The notes beneath the pieces are model-generated. The model saw only the letters and a list, made by a program, of their open reading frames with translations. It made no database searches and was not told where the DNA came from. A stretch of DNA of 64,000 nt from Sipunculus nudus. Taxonomy: Eukaryota > Annelida > Sipuncula > Golfingiida > Sipunculidae. The stretch covers positions 46,264,714-46,328,713 of the forward strand of contig CM049320.1 in assembly GCA_026874595.1 (NCBI GenBank), in the 5' to 3' direction. The translations under genes were made by a program, and so were the position numbers. Below are positions 24,040 to 36,102 of this stretch, in pieces. The number at the start of each line of letters is the position of its first letter. The stretch's first letter is position 1.

Positions 24040-24716
24040 GATTGTGGCCTAACTGCCATATTGGATTTTGACAGGGATGGAGCCCTCATAGGTACTAATC
24101 ATCCCTGTGAATTTGAGAAATTCTGAAGCATGTTGTTTTTGAGATATTGTGTGCAAAAGAAAATCGGTGATTGGGCTGCGTGGCCACATTAGAATTCTGA
24201 CAGGTCTGTAATTCAGTAGGTCGGAAGCCCACATATGTACCAATCATCCCTGTGAATCTGGGAAAACTGAAGCAATTAGTTGTTGAGATATCGGGTGCGT
24301 AAGATAATCAATGATTGGGCTGTGGTGGCCATATTGGAATACTGATTGGTGTGTATACCTCTAGGTCGGAGCCCTCATATGTACCAATCATCCCTTTGAA
24401 TTTGGGAAAGCTGAAAATTGTTGTTGTTGATTAATCGCGCACGAAAGAAAAACAGCAATTGGGCTGTGGTGGCCATTACAGAATTCCAACTGGTCTGTAA
24501 TTCAATAGTCTGGAGCCCTTGTATGTACCAATCATCCCTGTTAATTTCGGAAAGCTGAAGTATGTTGTTGTTGAATTATCGCGCGCAAAAGAAAACTAGT
24601 GATTGGGCTATGGCAGCCATATTGGAATTCCAACAGGTCTGTAATTCAATAAGTCTGGAGCCATCTTATGTCCCAATCATCCCTGTGAATTTGGGAAATC
24701 TGAAGTTGTTGTTGAG
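24040..24716. repeat. 144-bp tandem array, five copies
   Basis: The phrase AATCATCCCTGTGAATTTG recurs at about 24,098, 24,241, 24,385, 24,529 and 24,675, so the period is about 144 bp. Each unit also has GATTGGGCTGTGGTGGCCAT, a TCTGTAATTCAATAGTC-like block and a TGTTGTTGAG block. Copies differ by roughly 10-20 percent. The word content (a query-like ATATCG then GGTGGCC) resembles the cores of families A-E, but the palindrome is absent. Confidence 0.8.
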
Positions 24717-24839
24717 TTAAATGCAAATGAAAGTGTCACTGATGGACAGAAGTACGGTAGGATGGACTGATTTGGTGATCACTACAGGGCACTGCTTTTC
24801 AAGCGGGGCCCTTATAATTAATAACCAGCAAATACCTGT

Positions 24840-26290
24840 GCTATGCATGGTTTGGGTAGAACACAACAATCCGTACGGTGGTATCGGAAATCCACCAAAA
24901 ATCCGAAGATACAGAAAATCACACAAATCGCGTTACGCTGTTAATATATATAAAGATCCATTATATGTATGGTGTTGTGGATAAAAATCTTTCGGAATAT
25001 CGTTCGGAACATGTTTTGCAACAGCCTAGAGTAACATACGGTCGCTCCAAGCCAGAGCCTAATATGTGGTCGGGGTCTTTGACAAATAGTCACCTACACA
25101 TGTACCATGTGATATGAGAAACTGATCAACAATTACATATACATACAAAAGAATACATCCATGGAATAGACCTCAGGAGTAAATTCAACAATTACCATTT
25201 TTTATTTGTGAACATTGTAAATATGATGGCCATGCATGACTTATACGAAAAAAGCATACATACTGAATGAAAGAATTAAAAGTCTAAAAACAGAGAGTAT
25301 AACATAAACATTATTGAAAATGAGATGGCACATGCATGTAAAAGAAACAAATACCAGTTTATAAAACATACTACATTTACATTTTTTTTTCCGGAGTTTT
25401 ACATTTTTATCTGGAGTAATGGAAAAAAATCTCGATTTTCAAAACATTTTAAGTTAATATTATGTGTTTACAACTTTGGTGGTGCCGCTTCACACGTGTA
25501 CACAGCACACTTTACCAACCACGACGTGAATTTGGTTAACATTTTGTTGGTGAATATTTGTCAAGGACCTCAGTCGCATGCAAGGCCCTGGACTTCGTGC
25601 GACCGTGTGCGACTGTATAAGGCCAAAAAAAAATAGAAGGTATGGTTTTCAGGCACTGCCCGCGTCAATTTTACAGTCCCCCCCCCCCCCCCACCCCCGC
25701 ATCAAAATTTTATTTTGATGTTCATATTTCAAGAAGATAAAATAATGCAATTTTGGTCAGATACCCTTTGTTATGTAGTGCTTTTGCGTGTTTAGCAAAT
25801 TAATTCTGTTATTTTAATGCTTTTCCCTGATCATATGAAATTGTTATCGAAACAAACAAAACAAAGGTAAAATATCGCCTGGCCTCACAGGTTTCTGAAA
25901 AAAAGTGCCTGAGAACCATACCTTTGTTTGGCCTATCCATTACGATTTACTGCAACCCGGTAGGGATTGCCGGTAGGGATTATTTCGGGCCGGTGACCGC
26001 CAATGTAAGAAAACCCCAGATAGGGCCCCCGGAGTAAAGCTCTGTCCAGACATCATACACTATATGGCCATTGTGTTACCGGGCCCGAAGACAAAGAAAA
26101 GAGGCGCCCGCGGGGGAGCAAATATTAAAATTATTAATTATGCACTTAATATGCAAATATTGCAAATAAAAGTGAGTGGAATCCCTTCGTACAAATCCGG
26201 AGCATATGTATGTTAAAAATCACGGCAATCCGTACAGTGGTTTCAGAGGAGATACGGAAAATCACAAAAATCACCTTATGCTATTAATAT
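24840..26290. repeat. related sequence pair around a 1.2-kb stretch
   Basis: 24,866-24,960 (CAATCCGTACGGTGGTATCG, then GAAAATCACACAAATCGCG and TTAATATATA) matches 26,225-26,290 (CAATCCGTACAGTGGTTTC, then GGAAAATCACAAAAATCACC and TTAATATATAG). The sequence between is low-copy with a 13-16 C tract near 25,679 and the MITE-like element below. No gene recognised; a 103-codon frame at 25,325-25,636 has no recognisable features. Confidence 0.55.
25620..25934. mobile_element. MITE-like element with about 30-bp terminal inverted repeats
   Basis: The left end (25,620-25,657) reads AGGCCAAA, an A-rich stretch, then AAGGTATGGTTTTCAGGCAC. The right end (25,904-25,934), read in complement, gives AGGCCAAA, then AAGGTATGGTTCTCAGGCAC. 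The inner 21 bp differ at one position. The inside (about 245 bp) is non-coding and holds a long C tract. No clear target duplication is visible, so the exact ends and superfamily are uncertain. Confidence 0.6.
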
Positions 26291-26301
26291 ATAGATTATA
26301 A

Positions 26302-26563
26302 CAAGTGACTGATGGGCATGACGCTCAGCTAACAAATTTTAAACACTGAGGGGTACTTTTCAGCTCCATAGCTAGAAGGATATGGGTAATAGAGACCTAA
26401 TTTCAGGTTTCCAAGGAGATTTATTAATGTACCTCCCAGTTTGTCAAGTAAATAATTCTAGATCCAACAGTTATAATTTCTGCCCTGTTAACAGAGGACC
26501 AATTCTTTGAAGGTCTCAAGAATTGGAAAGACAAGGGACCCATGGGTCACTGTGCTCAGCTGA
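26302..26563 (-). mobile_element. two inverted family A tails with core sequence between
   Basis: The tail at 26,302-26,331 (complement ends CAGTCACTTG then TT) is followed to the right by family A core (GGGGTACTTTTCAGCTCC, AGACCTAATTTCAGG). A second tail at 26,532-26,563 (complement has GACCCATGGGTC and ends CTTG then TC) is also followed by core-like sequence. Neither has a head nearby. Confidence 0.65.
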
Positions 26564-27285
26564 AGTTGACCTTTAAGGTAAAAATCTAAAATAAAAATCA
26601 AAAGGAGATAAAATCTGAGAACTAGAAATAATATAGGCCATTGGTGGACCATATGATATATCCTTCTATTGAAACTGAAGCATAATTCGTTTAGTGAAAA
26701 TAGGATCTATACTTTAGGCATGATCATTGGTTGGCTTTATGATAAATTGTTGTCAGTTCAGCAGGCTAGAATCAAAAACCAGTGCATCTTGAAATTCCTT
26801 AAAAGTTCTCCTCAGAAACCTGAAATTAGGTCAATGTGACCTATATTCTACAAGTTACAGGGCATGTTTGAGCACCCCATAATAATGCAGAATATACACT
26901 CATTGCCAGATTCTTCAGGAATGGCTGGATGGCTTGTTATTTTATTTGCTAATGGGTCCTGATGAACTTGAGCTAATATACATGAATGATGATACCACCT
27001 GCATTGTCTTAATTAGTTGCCTGTCAAGGACATATTGTAAATAAATAAATGCCCTTTTCTCAGGAGTGATTTGCAGTATTGGCCTGAAATTGTGCATATC
27101 TATAGCTCTTGGACTTCTCCCTCTTGTACTTAAGACGGGTGGCACCATCTGCTTGGCAGTAATTTTCTTTTATTCTGTTATTAAATTTTCATGTCAGCTT
27201 CTGTCCCAATCCCTGAGGGGTTTGGACAGGACAGAATTTGTTTTTATTGAGAGTAATTTGTGTTTTTCATTTCAGATTAGACAGG
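26564..27285. repeat. degenerate family A and D core sequence
   Basis: 26,580-26,940 has family A words (GAAACCTGAAATTAGGTC, CCCATAATAATGCA). 26,950-27,150 resembles family D (ATAAATGCCCTTTTCTCA, CAGTATTGGCCTGAAATTG, then GGTGGCACCAT). No ends visible. The last 40 bp before the array include TTTTTCATTTCAG, a splice-acceptor-like stretch ending at about 27,274. Confidence 0.5.
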
Positions 27286-30200
27286 ATCCATGTAGTGTTG
27301 TGTGACACCAGCCCTGATGCTTTTCTCTGCGGCCTTTCTCCACAATGTATAAGCAGGTATGTGTGAGACCAGCCCTGATGCCTTTCTCTGCGGCCTCTCT
27401 CCACAATGTATAAGCAGGTATGTGTGAGACCAGCCCTGATGCCTTTCTTTTTGGGCTTTCTCCAAAGTGAACAGGCAGGTACACGTGAGACCAGCTGTGA
27501 TGCCTTTCTCTGTGGCCTTTTCTCCAAGGTATATCAGCAGGTATGTGTGAGACAAGCCCTTATCTCTCCTTTTTAGGCTTTCTCCAAGGTGTATTAGCAG
27601 GTACATGTGAGACCAGCTGTGATGCCTTTCTCTGTCCTTTTCTCCAAGGTATATAAGCAGGTACATGTGAGACCAGCCCTGATGCCTTTCTTTTTTTTTG
27701 GCTTTCTACAAGGTATATAAGCAGGTATGTGAGAGACCAGGCCTTATCTCTATTTTTTTAGGTTTCTTCACAGTTATTAAGCTTGTATATGTGAAACCAG
27801 TTGTCATGCCTTTCTCTTCGAGCTTACTCCAAGGTGTACAAGTAGTTACGTGTGAGACCAGCTATGATGCCTTTCATTTTAGGCTTTCTCTAAACTGTAT
27901 AAACAGGTATGTGTGAGACCAGCTCTGATACCTTTCTTTTTGTGCTTTCTCCAAGGTGTATTAGGAGGTACATGTGAGGTCAGCTGTGATTACTTTCTTT
28001 TCTCCAAGGTGTATAAGCAGGTACATGTGAGACCACCTGTGATGCCTTTCTCTGTGGCCTTTTCTCCACGGTATATAAGCAGGTATGTATGAGACAAGCC
28101 CTTATCTCTCCTTTTTAGGCTTTCTCCAAGGTGTATTAGCAGGTACATGTGAGACCAGCTGTGATGCCTTTCTCTGTGGCCTTTTCTCCAAAGTATGTAA
28201 GCAGGTACATGTGCAATAAGCCCTGATGCCTATCATTTTGGGCTTTCTTGAAGGTGTATTAGCAGGTACATGTGAGACCAGCTGTGATGCCTTTCTCTGT
28301 GGCCTTTTTTCCAAGGTATATAAGCAGGTACATGTATGACCAGCCCTGATGCCTTTTTTTTTTTTTTGCTTTCTACAATGTGTATAAGCAGGTACTTGTG
28401 AGACCACCTGTGATGCCTTTCTCTGTGGCCTTTCTCTCCAAAGTATGTAAGCAGGTATGTGTGAGACAAGCCCTTATCTCTTTCATTTTAGGCTTTCTCC
28501 AAGGTGTAAAAGCAGGTATGTGTGAGACCAGCCCTTATTCCTTTCTCTTTAGGCTTCCTCCACAGTGTATAAGTAGGTACATTTGAGACCAGCTGTGATG
28601 CCTTTCTCTGTGGCCTTTTCTCCAAAGTATGTAAGCAGGTACATGTGCAACAAGCCCTGATGCCTTTCATTTAGGGCTTTCTCCAAGATGTATTAGCAGG
28701 TATGTGTGAGACCAGCTGTTGTCTCTTTCTCTTACGGCTTTCTCCAAGGTGTATTAGCAGGTATGTGTGTTACCAGCTGTGATGCCTTTCTCTTTGGGCT
28801 TTCTGCTAGGTGTATTAGCAGGCACATGTGAGACCAGCCCTTATCCCTTTCTCTTTAGGCTTTCTCCAAGGTGTATAAGCATGTATAAGCAGGTATTTGT
28901 GAGATCAGCTGTGATGCCTTTCTCCTTGGGCTTTCTCCAGTGCTTATAAGCAGGAATATGTGAGACCAGCCCTGGTGCCTTTCTCTTTGGGCTTTCTCCA
29001 AGGTGTATTAGCAGGTATCTGTGAGACCAGCCCTGATGCCTTTCTTTTTGGGCTTTTTCCAAGGTGTATTAGCATGTTATGTGAGACCAGCCCTTATCTC
29101 TTTCTCTTTAGGCTTTCTCCAGTGTGTAGAAGCAGGTATTTGTGAGACCAGCCCTTATCTCTTTCTCTTTAGGCTTTCTCCAAGGTGTATAAGCAGGTAT
29201 GTGCGGGACCAGCCCTTATCTCTTTCTCTTTGGGCTTTCTCCAGTGTGTAGAAGCAGGTATTTGTGAGACCAGCCCTTATCTCTCTCTCTTTAGGCTTTC
29301 TCCAAGGTGTATAAGCAGGTATGTGTGAGACCAGCCCTTATCTCTTTCTCTTTAGGCTTTCTCCAAGGTGCATAAGCAGGTATGTGCGAGACTAGCCCTT
29401 ATCTCTTTCTCTTTAGGCTTTCTCCAGTGTGTAGAAGCAGGTATGTGTGAGACCAGCCCTTATCTCTTTCTCTTTAGGCTTTCTCCAAGGTGTATAAGCA
29501 GGTGTGTGCGAGACCAGCCCTTATCTCTTTCTCTTTAGGCTTTCTCCAGTGTGTAGAAGCAGGTATTTGTGAGACCAGCCCTAATCTCCTTTTCTTTAGG
29601 CTTTCTCCAAGGTGTATAAGCAGGTATGTGCGGGACCAGCCCTTTACTCTTTCTCTTTAGGCTTTCTCTTGTGTGTAGAAGCAGGTATGTGCGAGACCAG
29701 CCCTGATGCCTTTCATTTTGGGCTTTCTCCAAGATGTTTTAGCAGGTATGTTTGAGACCAGCTGTTATCTCTTTCTCTTAGGGCTTTCTCCAAGGTGTAT
29801 TAGCAGGTATGTGTGTTACCAGCTGTGATGCCTTTCTTTTTGGGGTTTCTCCTAGGTGTATTAGCAGGCACATGTGTGACCAGCCCTTATCCCTTTCTCT
29901 TTAGACTTTCTCCAAGGTGTATAAGCATGTATAAGCAGGTATTTGTGAGATCAGCTGTGATGCCTTTCTCCTTGGGCTTTCTCCAGTGCTTATAAGCAGG
30001 AATATGTGAGACCAGCCCAGGTGCCTTTGTCTTTGGGCTTTCTCCAAGGTGTATTAGCAGGTATCTGTGAGACCAGCCCTGATGCTTTTCTTTTTGGGCT
30101 TTTTCCAAGGTGTATTAGCAGGTCTATGTGAGACCAGCCCTTATCTCTTTCTCTTAAGGCTTTCTCCAGTGTGTAGAAGCAGGTATGTGTGAGACCAGCC

Positions 30201-33200
30201 CTTATCTCTTTCTCTTAAGGCTTTCTCCAGTGTGTAGAAGCAGGTATGTGTGAGACCAGCCCTTATCTCTTTCTCTTTAGGCTTTCTCCAAGGTGTATAA
30301 GCAGGTATGTGCGAGACCAGCCCTTATCTCTTTCTCTTTGGGCTTTCTCCAAGGTGTATAAGCAGGTATTTGTGAGACCAGCCCTTATCTCTTTCTCTTA
30401 AGGCTTTCTCCAGTGTGTAGAAGCAGGTATGTGTGAGACCAGCCCTTATCTCTTTCTCTTTAGGCTTTCTCCAAGGTGTATAAGCAGGTATGTGCGAGAC
30501 CAGCCCTTATCTCTTTCTCTTTAGACTTTCTCCAGGGTGTATAAGCAGGTATTTGTGAGACCAGCCCTGATCCCTTTCTCTTAAGGCTTTCTCCAGTGTG
30601 TAGAAGCAGGTATTTGTGAGACCAGCCCTTATCTCTTTCTCTTTAGGCTTTCTCCAAGGTGTATAAGCAGGTATGTGCGAGACCAGCCCTTATCTCTTTC
30701 TCTTTAGGCTTTCTCCAGTGTGTAGAAGCAGGTATTTGTGAGACCAGCCCTTATCTCTTTCTCTTTAGGCTTTCTCCAAGGTGTATAAGCAGGTATTTGT
30801 GAGACCAGCCCTTATCTCTTTCTCTTTAGGCTTTCTCCAAGGTGTATAAGCAGGTATGTGTGAGACCAGCCCTTATCTCTTTCTCTTTGGGCTTTCTCCA
30901 AGGTGTATAAGCAGGTATTTGTGAGACCAGCCCTTATCCCTTTCTCTTTAGGCTTTCTCCAGTGTGTAGAAGCAGGTATTTGTGAGACCAGCCCTTATCT
31001 CTTTCTCTTTAGGCTTTCTCCAAGGTGTATAAGCAGGTATGTGTGAGACCAGCCCTTATCTCTTTCTCTTTAGGATTTCTCCAAGGTGTATAAGCAGGTA
31101 TTTGCGAGACCAGCCCTTATCTCTTTCTCTTTAGGCTTTCTCCAGTGTGTAGAAGCAGGTATTTGTGAGACCAGCCCTTATCTCTTTCTCTTTAGGCTTT
31201 CTCCAAGGTGTGTAAGCAGGTATTTGCGAGACCAGCCCTTATCTCTTTCTCTTTAGGCTTTCTCCAGTGTGTAGAACCAGGTATGTGTGAGACCAGGCCT
31301 TATCTCTTTCTCTTTAGGCTTTCTCCAAGGTGTATAAGCAGGTATGTGCGAGACCAGCCCTTATCTCTTTCTCTTTAGGCTTTCTCCAGTGTGTAGAAGC
31401 AGGTATTTGTGAGACTAGCCCTTATCTCTTTCTCTTTGGGCTTTCTCCAAGGTGTATAAGCAGGTATGTGTGAGACCAGCCCTGATGCCTTTCATTTTGG
31501 GCTTTCTCCAAGATGTATTAGCAGGTATGTGTGAGACCAGCCGTTATCTCTTTCTCTTAGGGCTTTCTCCAAGGTGTATTAGCAGGTATGTGTGTTACCA
31601 GCTGTGATGCCTTTCTTTTTGGGGTTTCTCCTAGGTGTATTAGCAGGCACATGTGTGACCAGCCCTTATCCCTTTCTCTTTAGACTTTCTCCAAGGTGTA
31701 TAAGCATGTATAAGCAGGTATTTGTGAGATCAGCTGTGATGCCTTTCTCCTAGGGCTTTCTCCAGTGCTTATAAGTAGGAATATGTGAGACCAGCCAAGG
31801 TGCCTTTGTCTTTGGGCTTTCTCCAAGGTGTATTAGCAGGTATCTGTGAGACCAGCCCTGATGCTTTTCTTTTTGGGCTTTTTCCAAGGTGTATTAGCAG
31901 GTCTATGTGAGACCAGCCCTTATCTCTTTCTCTTAAGGCTTTCTCCAGTGTGTAGAAGCAGGTATGTGTGAGACCAGCCCTTATCTCTTTCTCTTTAGGC
32001 TTTCTCAAAGGTGTATAAGCAGGTATGTGCGGGACCAGCCCTTATCTCTTTCTCCTTGGGCTTTCTCCAAGGTGTATAAGCAGGTATTTGTGAGACCAGC
32101 CCTTATCCCTTTCTCTTTAGGCTTTCTCCAGTGTGTAAAAGCAGGTATGTGTGAGACCAGCCCTTATCTCTTTCTCTTTAGGCTTTCTCCAAGGTGTATA
32201 AGCAGGTATGTGCGAGACCAGCCCTTATCTCTTTCTCTTTGGGCTTTCTCCAAGGTGTATAAGCAGGTATTTGTGAGACCAGCCCTTATCCCTTTCTCTT
32301 TAGGCTTTCTCCAGTGTGTAGAAGCAGGTATGTGTGAGACCAGCCCTTATCTCTTTCTCTTTAGGCTTTCTCCAAGGTGTATAAGCAGGTATGTGCAAGA
32401 CCAGCCCTTATCTCTTTCTCTTTGGGCTTTCTCCAAGGTGTATAAGCAGGTATGTGCAAGACCAGCCCTGATGCCTTACTTATTGGGCTTTTTCCAAGGC
32501 GTATAAGCAGGTATGTGCGAGACCAGTCCTTGTGTCTTTCTCTTTAGGCTTTCTCCAAGGTGTATCAGCAGGTATTTGTAAAACCCGCCCTTATCTCTTA
32601 CTAATTAGGCTTTTTCAACAGTGTATAAGCAAGTACATGTGAGACCAGCCCTGATGCCTTTCTTTTTGAGCTTTCTATCAGGTGTATTAGCAGGTATATG
32701 TGAGACCAGCCCTTATCTCTTACTCTTCAGGCTTTCTCAAAGGTGTATAAGCAGGTATGTGCAAGACCAGCTGTGATGCCTTTCTCTTTGGGCTTTTTCC
32801 TAGGTGTATAAGCAGGTATCTGTTAGACCAGCCCTTATCTCTTTCTCTTTAGGCTTTATCCAAGGTGTTTAAGCAGGTATGTGTGAGACCAGTCCTTACA
32901 TCTTTCTCTTAAGGCTTTCCCAAAGGTGTATTAGCAGGTAAATGTGAGACCAGCCCTTATCTCTTTCTCTTTAGGCTTTCTCCAAGGTGTATAAGCAGGT
33001 ACGTGTGAGACCAGCCCTTATCTCATTCTCTTTAGGCTTTCTCCTAGGTGTATAAGCAGGTATGTGTGATACCAGCCCTTATCTCTTTCTCTTTTGACTT
33101 TCTCCAAGGCGTATTAGCAGGCACATGTGAGACCATCCCTTATCTCTTTCTCTTTAGGCTTTCTCCAGTGTGTATAAGCAGGTATCTGTTAGAACAGCCC

Positions 33201-34672
33201 TGATGCCTTTATCTTTGAGCTTTCTCCTATGTGTGTTTGCAGGTATCTGTGAGACCAGCCCTTATCTATTTCTCTTTAGGCTTTATCCAAGGTGTTTAAG
33301 CAGGTTTGTGTGAGACCAGTCCTTACATCTTTCTCTTTAGGCTTTCCCAAAGGTGTATTAGCAGGTAAATGTGAGACCAGCCCTTATCTCTTTCTCTTTA
33401 GGCTTTCTCCAAGGTGTATAAGCAGGTATGTGTGAGACCAGCCCTTATCTCATTCACTTTAGGCTTTCTCCTAGGTGTACAAGCAGGTATGTGTGATACC
33501 AGCCCTTATCTCTTTCTCTTTAGGCTTTGTCCAAGGTGTATAAGCAGGTATCTGTTAGACCAGCCCTGATGCCTTTCTCTTTGAGCTTTCTCCTATGTGT
33601 GTTTGCAGGTATCTGTGAGACCAGCCCTTATCTATTTCTCTTTAGGCTTTATCCAAGGTGTTTAAGCAGGTATGTGTGAGACCAGTCCTTTCATCTTTCT
33701 CTTTAGGCTTTCCCAAAGGTGTAGAAGCAGGTATGTGCGGGACCAGCCCTTATCTCTTTCTCTTTGGGCTTTCTCCTAGGTGTATTAGCAGGTATGTGTG
33801 AGGCCAGCCCTTATCTCTTTCTCTTTAGGCTTTCTCCTAGGTGTATTAGCAGGCACATGTGAGACCATCCCTTATCCCTTTCTCTTTAGACTTTCTCCAA
33901 GGTGTATAAGCATGTATAACCAGGTATTTGTGAGATCAGCTGTGATGCCTTTCTCCTTGGGCTTTCTTCAGTGTGTATAAGCAGGTATCTGTGAGACCGG
34001 CCCTAGGGCCTTTCTCTTTGGGCTTTCTCTAAGGTGTATCAGCAGGTATATGTGAAACCCGCCCTTATCTCTTTCAAAATTAGGCTTTTTCCACAGTGTA
34101 TTTGAAAGTACATTTGAGACCAGCCCTGATGCCTTTCTTTTGGGGCTTTCTATAAGGTGTATTAGTAGGTATATGTGAGACCAGCCCTTATCTCCTACTC
34201 TTTAGGCTTTCTAAAAGGTGTATAAGCAGGTATGTGTGAGACCAGCCCTTATCTCTTTCTCTTTAGGCTTTCTCCAAGGTGTATAAGCAGGTATGTGCGA
34301 GACCAGCCCTTAATTTCTTTCTCTTTAGGCTTTCTCCAGTGTGTAGAAGCAGGTATTTGTGAGACCAGCCCTAATCTCTTTCTCTTTAGGCTTTCTCCAA
34401 GGTGTATAAGCAGGTATGTGTGGGACCAGCCCTTATCTCTTTCTCTTTAGGCTTTCTCCAAGGTGTATAAGCAGGTATGTGTGAGACCAGCCCTGATGCC
34501 TTTCTTTTTGGGCTTCCTCAAGTGTGTATAAGCAGCTATGTGTGAGACCACCCCTGATGCCTTTCTCTTTAGGCTTTCTCCTAGGTGTATAAGCAGCTGT
34601 GATGCCTTTCTTTTTGGGCTTTCTTCAAGGTGTATTAGCATCTATGTTTGAGACCAGCCCAGATGCCTTTGA
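27286..34672 (+). repeat. 61-bp tandem array with splice-site-like units, about 120 copies
   Basis: Period 61 bp (GAGACC at 30,252 and 30,313). The common unit reads AGCCCTTATCTCTTTCTC, TTTAG, GCTTTCTCCAAGGTGTATAA, GCAG, GTATGTGTGAGACC. Much of 29,100-33,900 has the polypyrimidine-TTTAG form; other units, mainly at both ends, have TTTGGG or GTGGCC there and lack the AG. CAGGTATGT, CAGGTATTT or CAGGTACAT is nearly constant. If TTTAG and GTATGT are read as splice sites, the unit is a 24-nt exon plus a 37-nt intron. Since 61 is not a multiple of 3, the long predicted frames (up to 180 codons) simply cycle through three frames and are not evidence of a protein. It has no convincing similarity to the 61-bp satellite at 14,150-17,073. 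Confidence 0.93.
28751..31960. repeat. larger duplications inside the 61-bp array
   Basis: A marker cluster (a TGTGTTACCAGCTGTGATG unit, a GGCACATGTG unit, the 10-bp-longer unit AAGCATGTATAAGCAGG, then GCTTATAAG[C/T]AGGAATATG) appears at about 28,785, 29,815 and 31,595, and in part at 33,850. Using ATGTATAAGC the offsets are 1,056 bp (28,881 to 29,937) and 1,769 bp (29,937 to 31,706; 29 units). The array thus has grown by copying blocks as well as single units. Confidence 0.75.
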
Positions 34673-34675
34673 TTT

Positions 34676-35540
34676 TATAGGGGAAAAGCTTAAAACCTTT
34701 TAAAACCATCCAGCCAAATTGTCCAATATTTCACAGAAATAATCCCAGAAACAATCTCAATTTTGTTTGATTGGTTCCAGTTAGGTGATATTCGGCCGAG
34801 TTACAGGAAGTTGAACTTAGTCATCTGTCCAAAAAAGCATATTAAAATTTCAGTTTCAGAAATGGCTGGAGCATCACCAAATTTTATGCCAATGTTGGTC
34901 ACATGAGTCATACCTGAAATTGATGTATTGGTGGCGCCACATGCAAAGGCCTTTTTTGTACAGGGTCATCAGTGCCTGTATCACACTGAGGGCTACAAAA
35001 AACTTTTCTCTGAAACTGTATGGCCAAATTGTTTAATATCACACAGAAATGATCCTAGGGTAGTGCTTTCTGAAGTTTGTTCAAATGGTCTCTGTTCAGT
35101 GACTTTTGGCTGAGTTATAGGAAGCTTAATTTAGTCATATACCTAACAGCCTATTTTAGCTCAGTTGCTACAAAGATCTTCTGAAAAACCACTGGGCAAA
35201 ATTCTTAAATCTCACACATTAATTATCCTCATATGTTGATAATTCAAGTTTGTTCAAATGGTTGTGGTTCAGTGCTTTTTGGCTGAGTTATAGGGAGCTG
35301 AACTTAGCCAGTTTGTTGTATCTTCCTAAATGAGTTATAAACCTGCAAAATGTTTTTCGACTGACGCCACCGAAGCCATTTTTTTAAATATTTTACAAGG
35401 ATAATCCCCACAATAATTCTTTTAAAAACTGTCTTACATGGTTCCACATGAATGATTTTGGCCAAATTATGGAGATTGAATTGAGTCATTTTACCATATA
35501 TGTTAGCTGTGTGAAGCAGTTACATTTAGCCTGGCACCAG
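34676..35540 (+). mobile_element. family B Helitron-like core fragment
   Basis: Starts at once after the array. It matches 50,450-51,375 over about 0.9 kb: CAGCCAAATTGTCCAATATT, GGTCACATGAGTCAT, TTGGTGGCGCCAC, GGCTACAAAAAAC, and GTTATAAACCTGCAAAATG. The head is missing here. The end (TTAGCTGTGTGAAGCAG) joins repeat G. Confidence 0.7.
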
Positions 35541-36102
35541 TTTATCAGCATCTATTACATCACCCTACTAGACATTTAGATTTCAGGTTAAATAGCATGG
35601 CAGACTGCCAACTATTTCAGATTTGGCAACAGGCCAAAGGTCAGTCTGGATCTATTTATAGCTTTGGCAGACTGGCAACTGTATTAGATTAGGCAACAGG
35701 TCAAGAGTTCACTCTGTGCAGCCAGGTATTAGTCAAGAGTTCACTCAGTGCAGTAGCTGCATTCTATTTATAGCTTTGTCAGACTGCCCAATGCATCAGA
35801 TTTAGCACCAAAGATCTGTCTGGATCTATTTATAGCTTTGGCAAAATGCCAACTGTGTCAGATTATGCAACAGGTCAAGAGTTCACTCAGTGCAGCCAAG
35901 TACAGGTCAAAAGTTCACTCAGTTTAGCCAGGTGCAGATCAAGAGTTCACTCAGTGCAGTAGCTTGAGCCAGCAATTTTTCACAGTTCAATCTGGGGCAA
36001 CTGCCTTACTCACCTAAGCCTGGTCATCCCAGTGTATCAAACTCAAGGGAAGTTTGATGTATTGGCCTGATATTTTGACCTGTCTATGTGTCTTTGATAG
36101 CT
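35541..36102 (+). repeat. dispersed repeat G, copy 1
   Basis: Contains GGCAACAGGTCAAGAGTTCA, CACTCAGTGCAGCCAGGTA and TTTATAGCTTTGGCAGACTG several times in an irregular tandem, then GATGTATTGGCCTGATATTT. Other copies: 40,000-40,735 and 56,183-56,690. Cut at about 36,102 by a family B head; the uncut version at 40,690 continues TTTGATGGATTTCTCGTTC. Confidence 0.7.

Noticed and set aside
27277-29732. Several minus-strand frames of 60-130 codons with repeated YLLIHLGE-like words
   Set aside because: Complement of the 61-bp array; same reason as above.
31964-32506. 180-codon open frame with leucine/serine/arginine-rich repeats
   Set aside because: It reads through the 61-bp array; the frame cycles every three units, and overlapping frames are open on both strands. 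Explained by repeat composition.
14150-34672. Homology between the two 61-bp arrays (14,150-17,073 and 27,286-34,672)
   Set aside because: Aligned at the shared AGCCCT they match at about a third of positions, close to chance; the equal period is probably coincidence.
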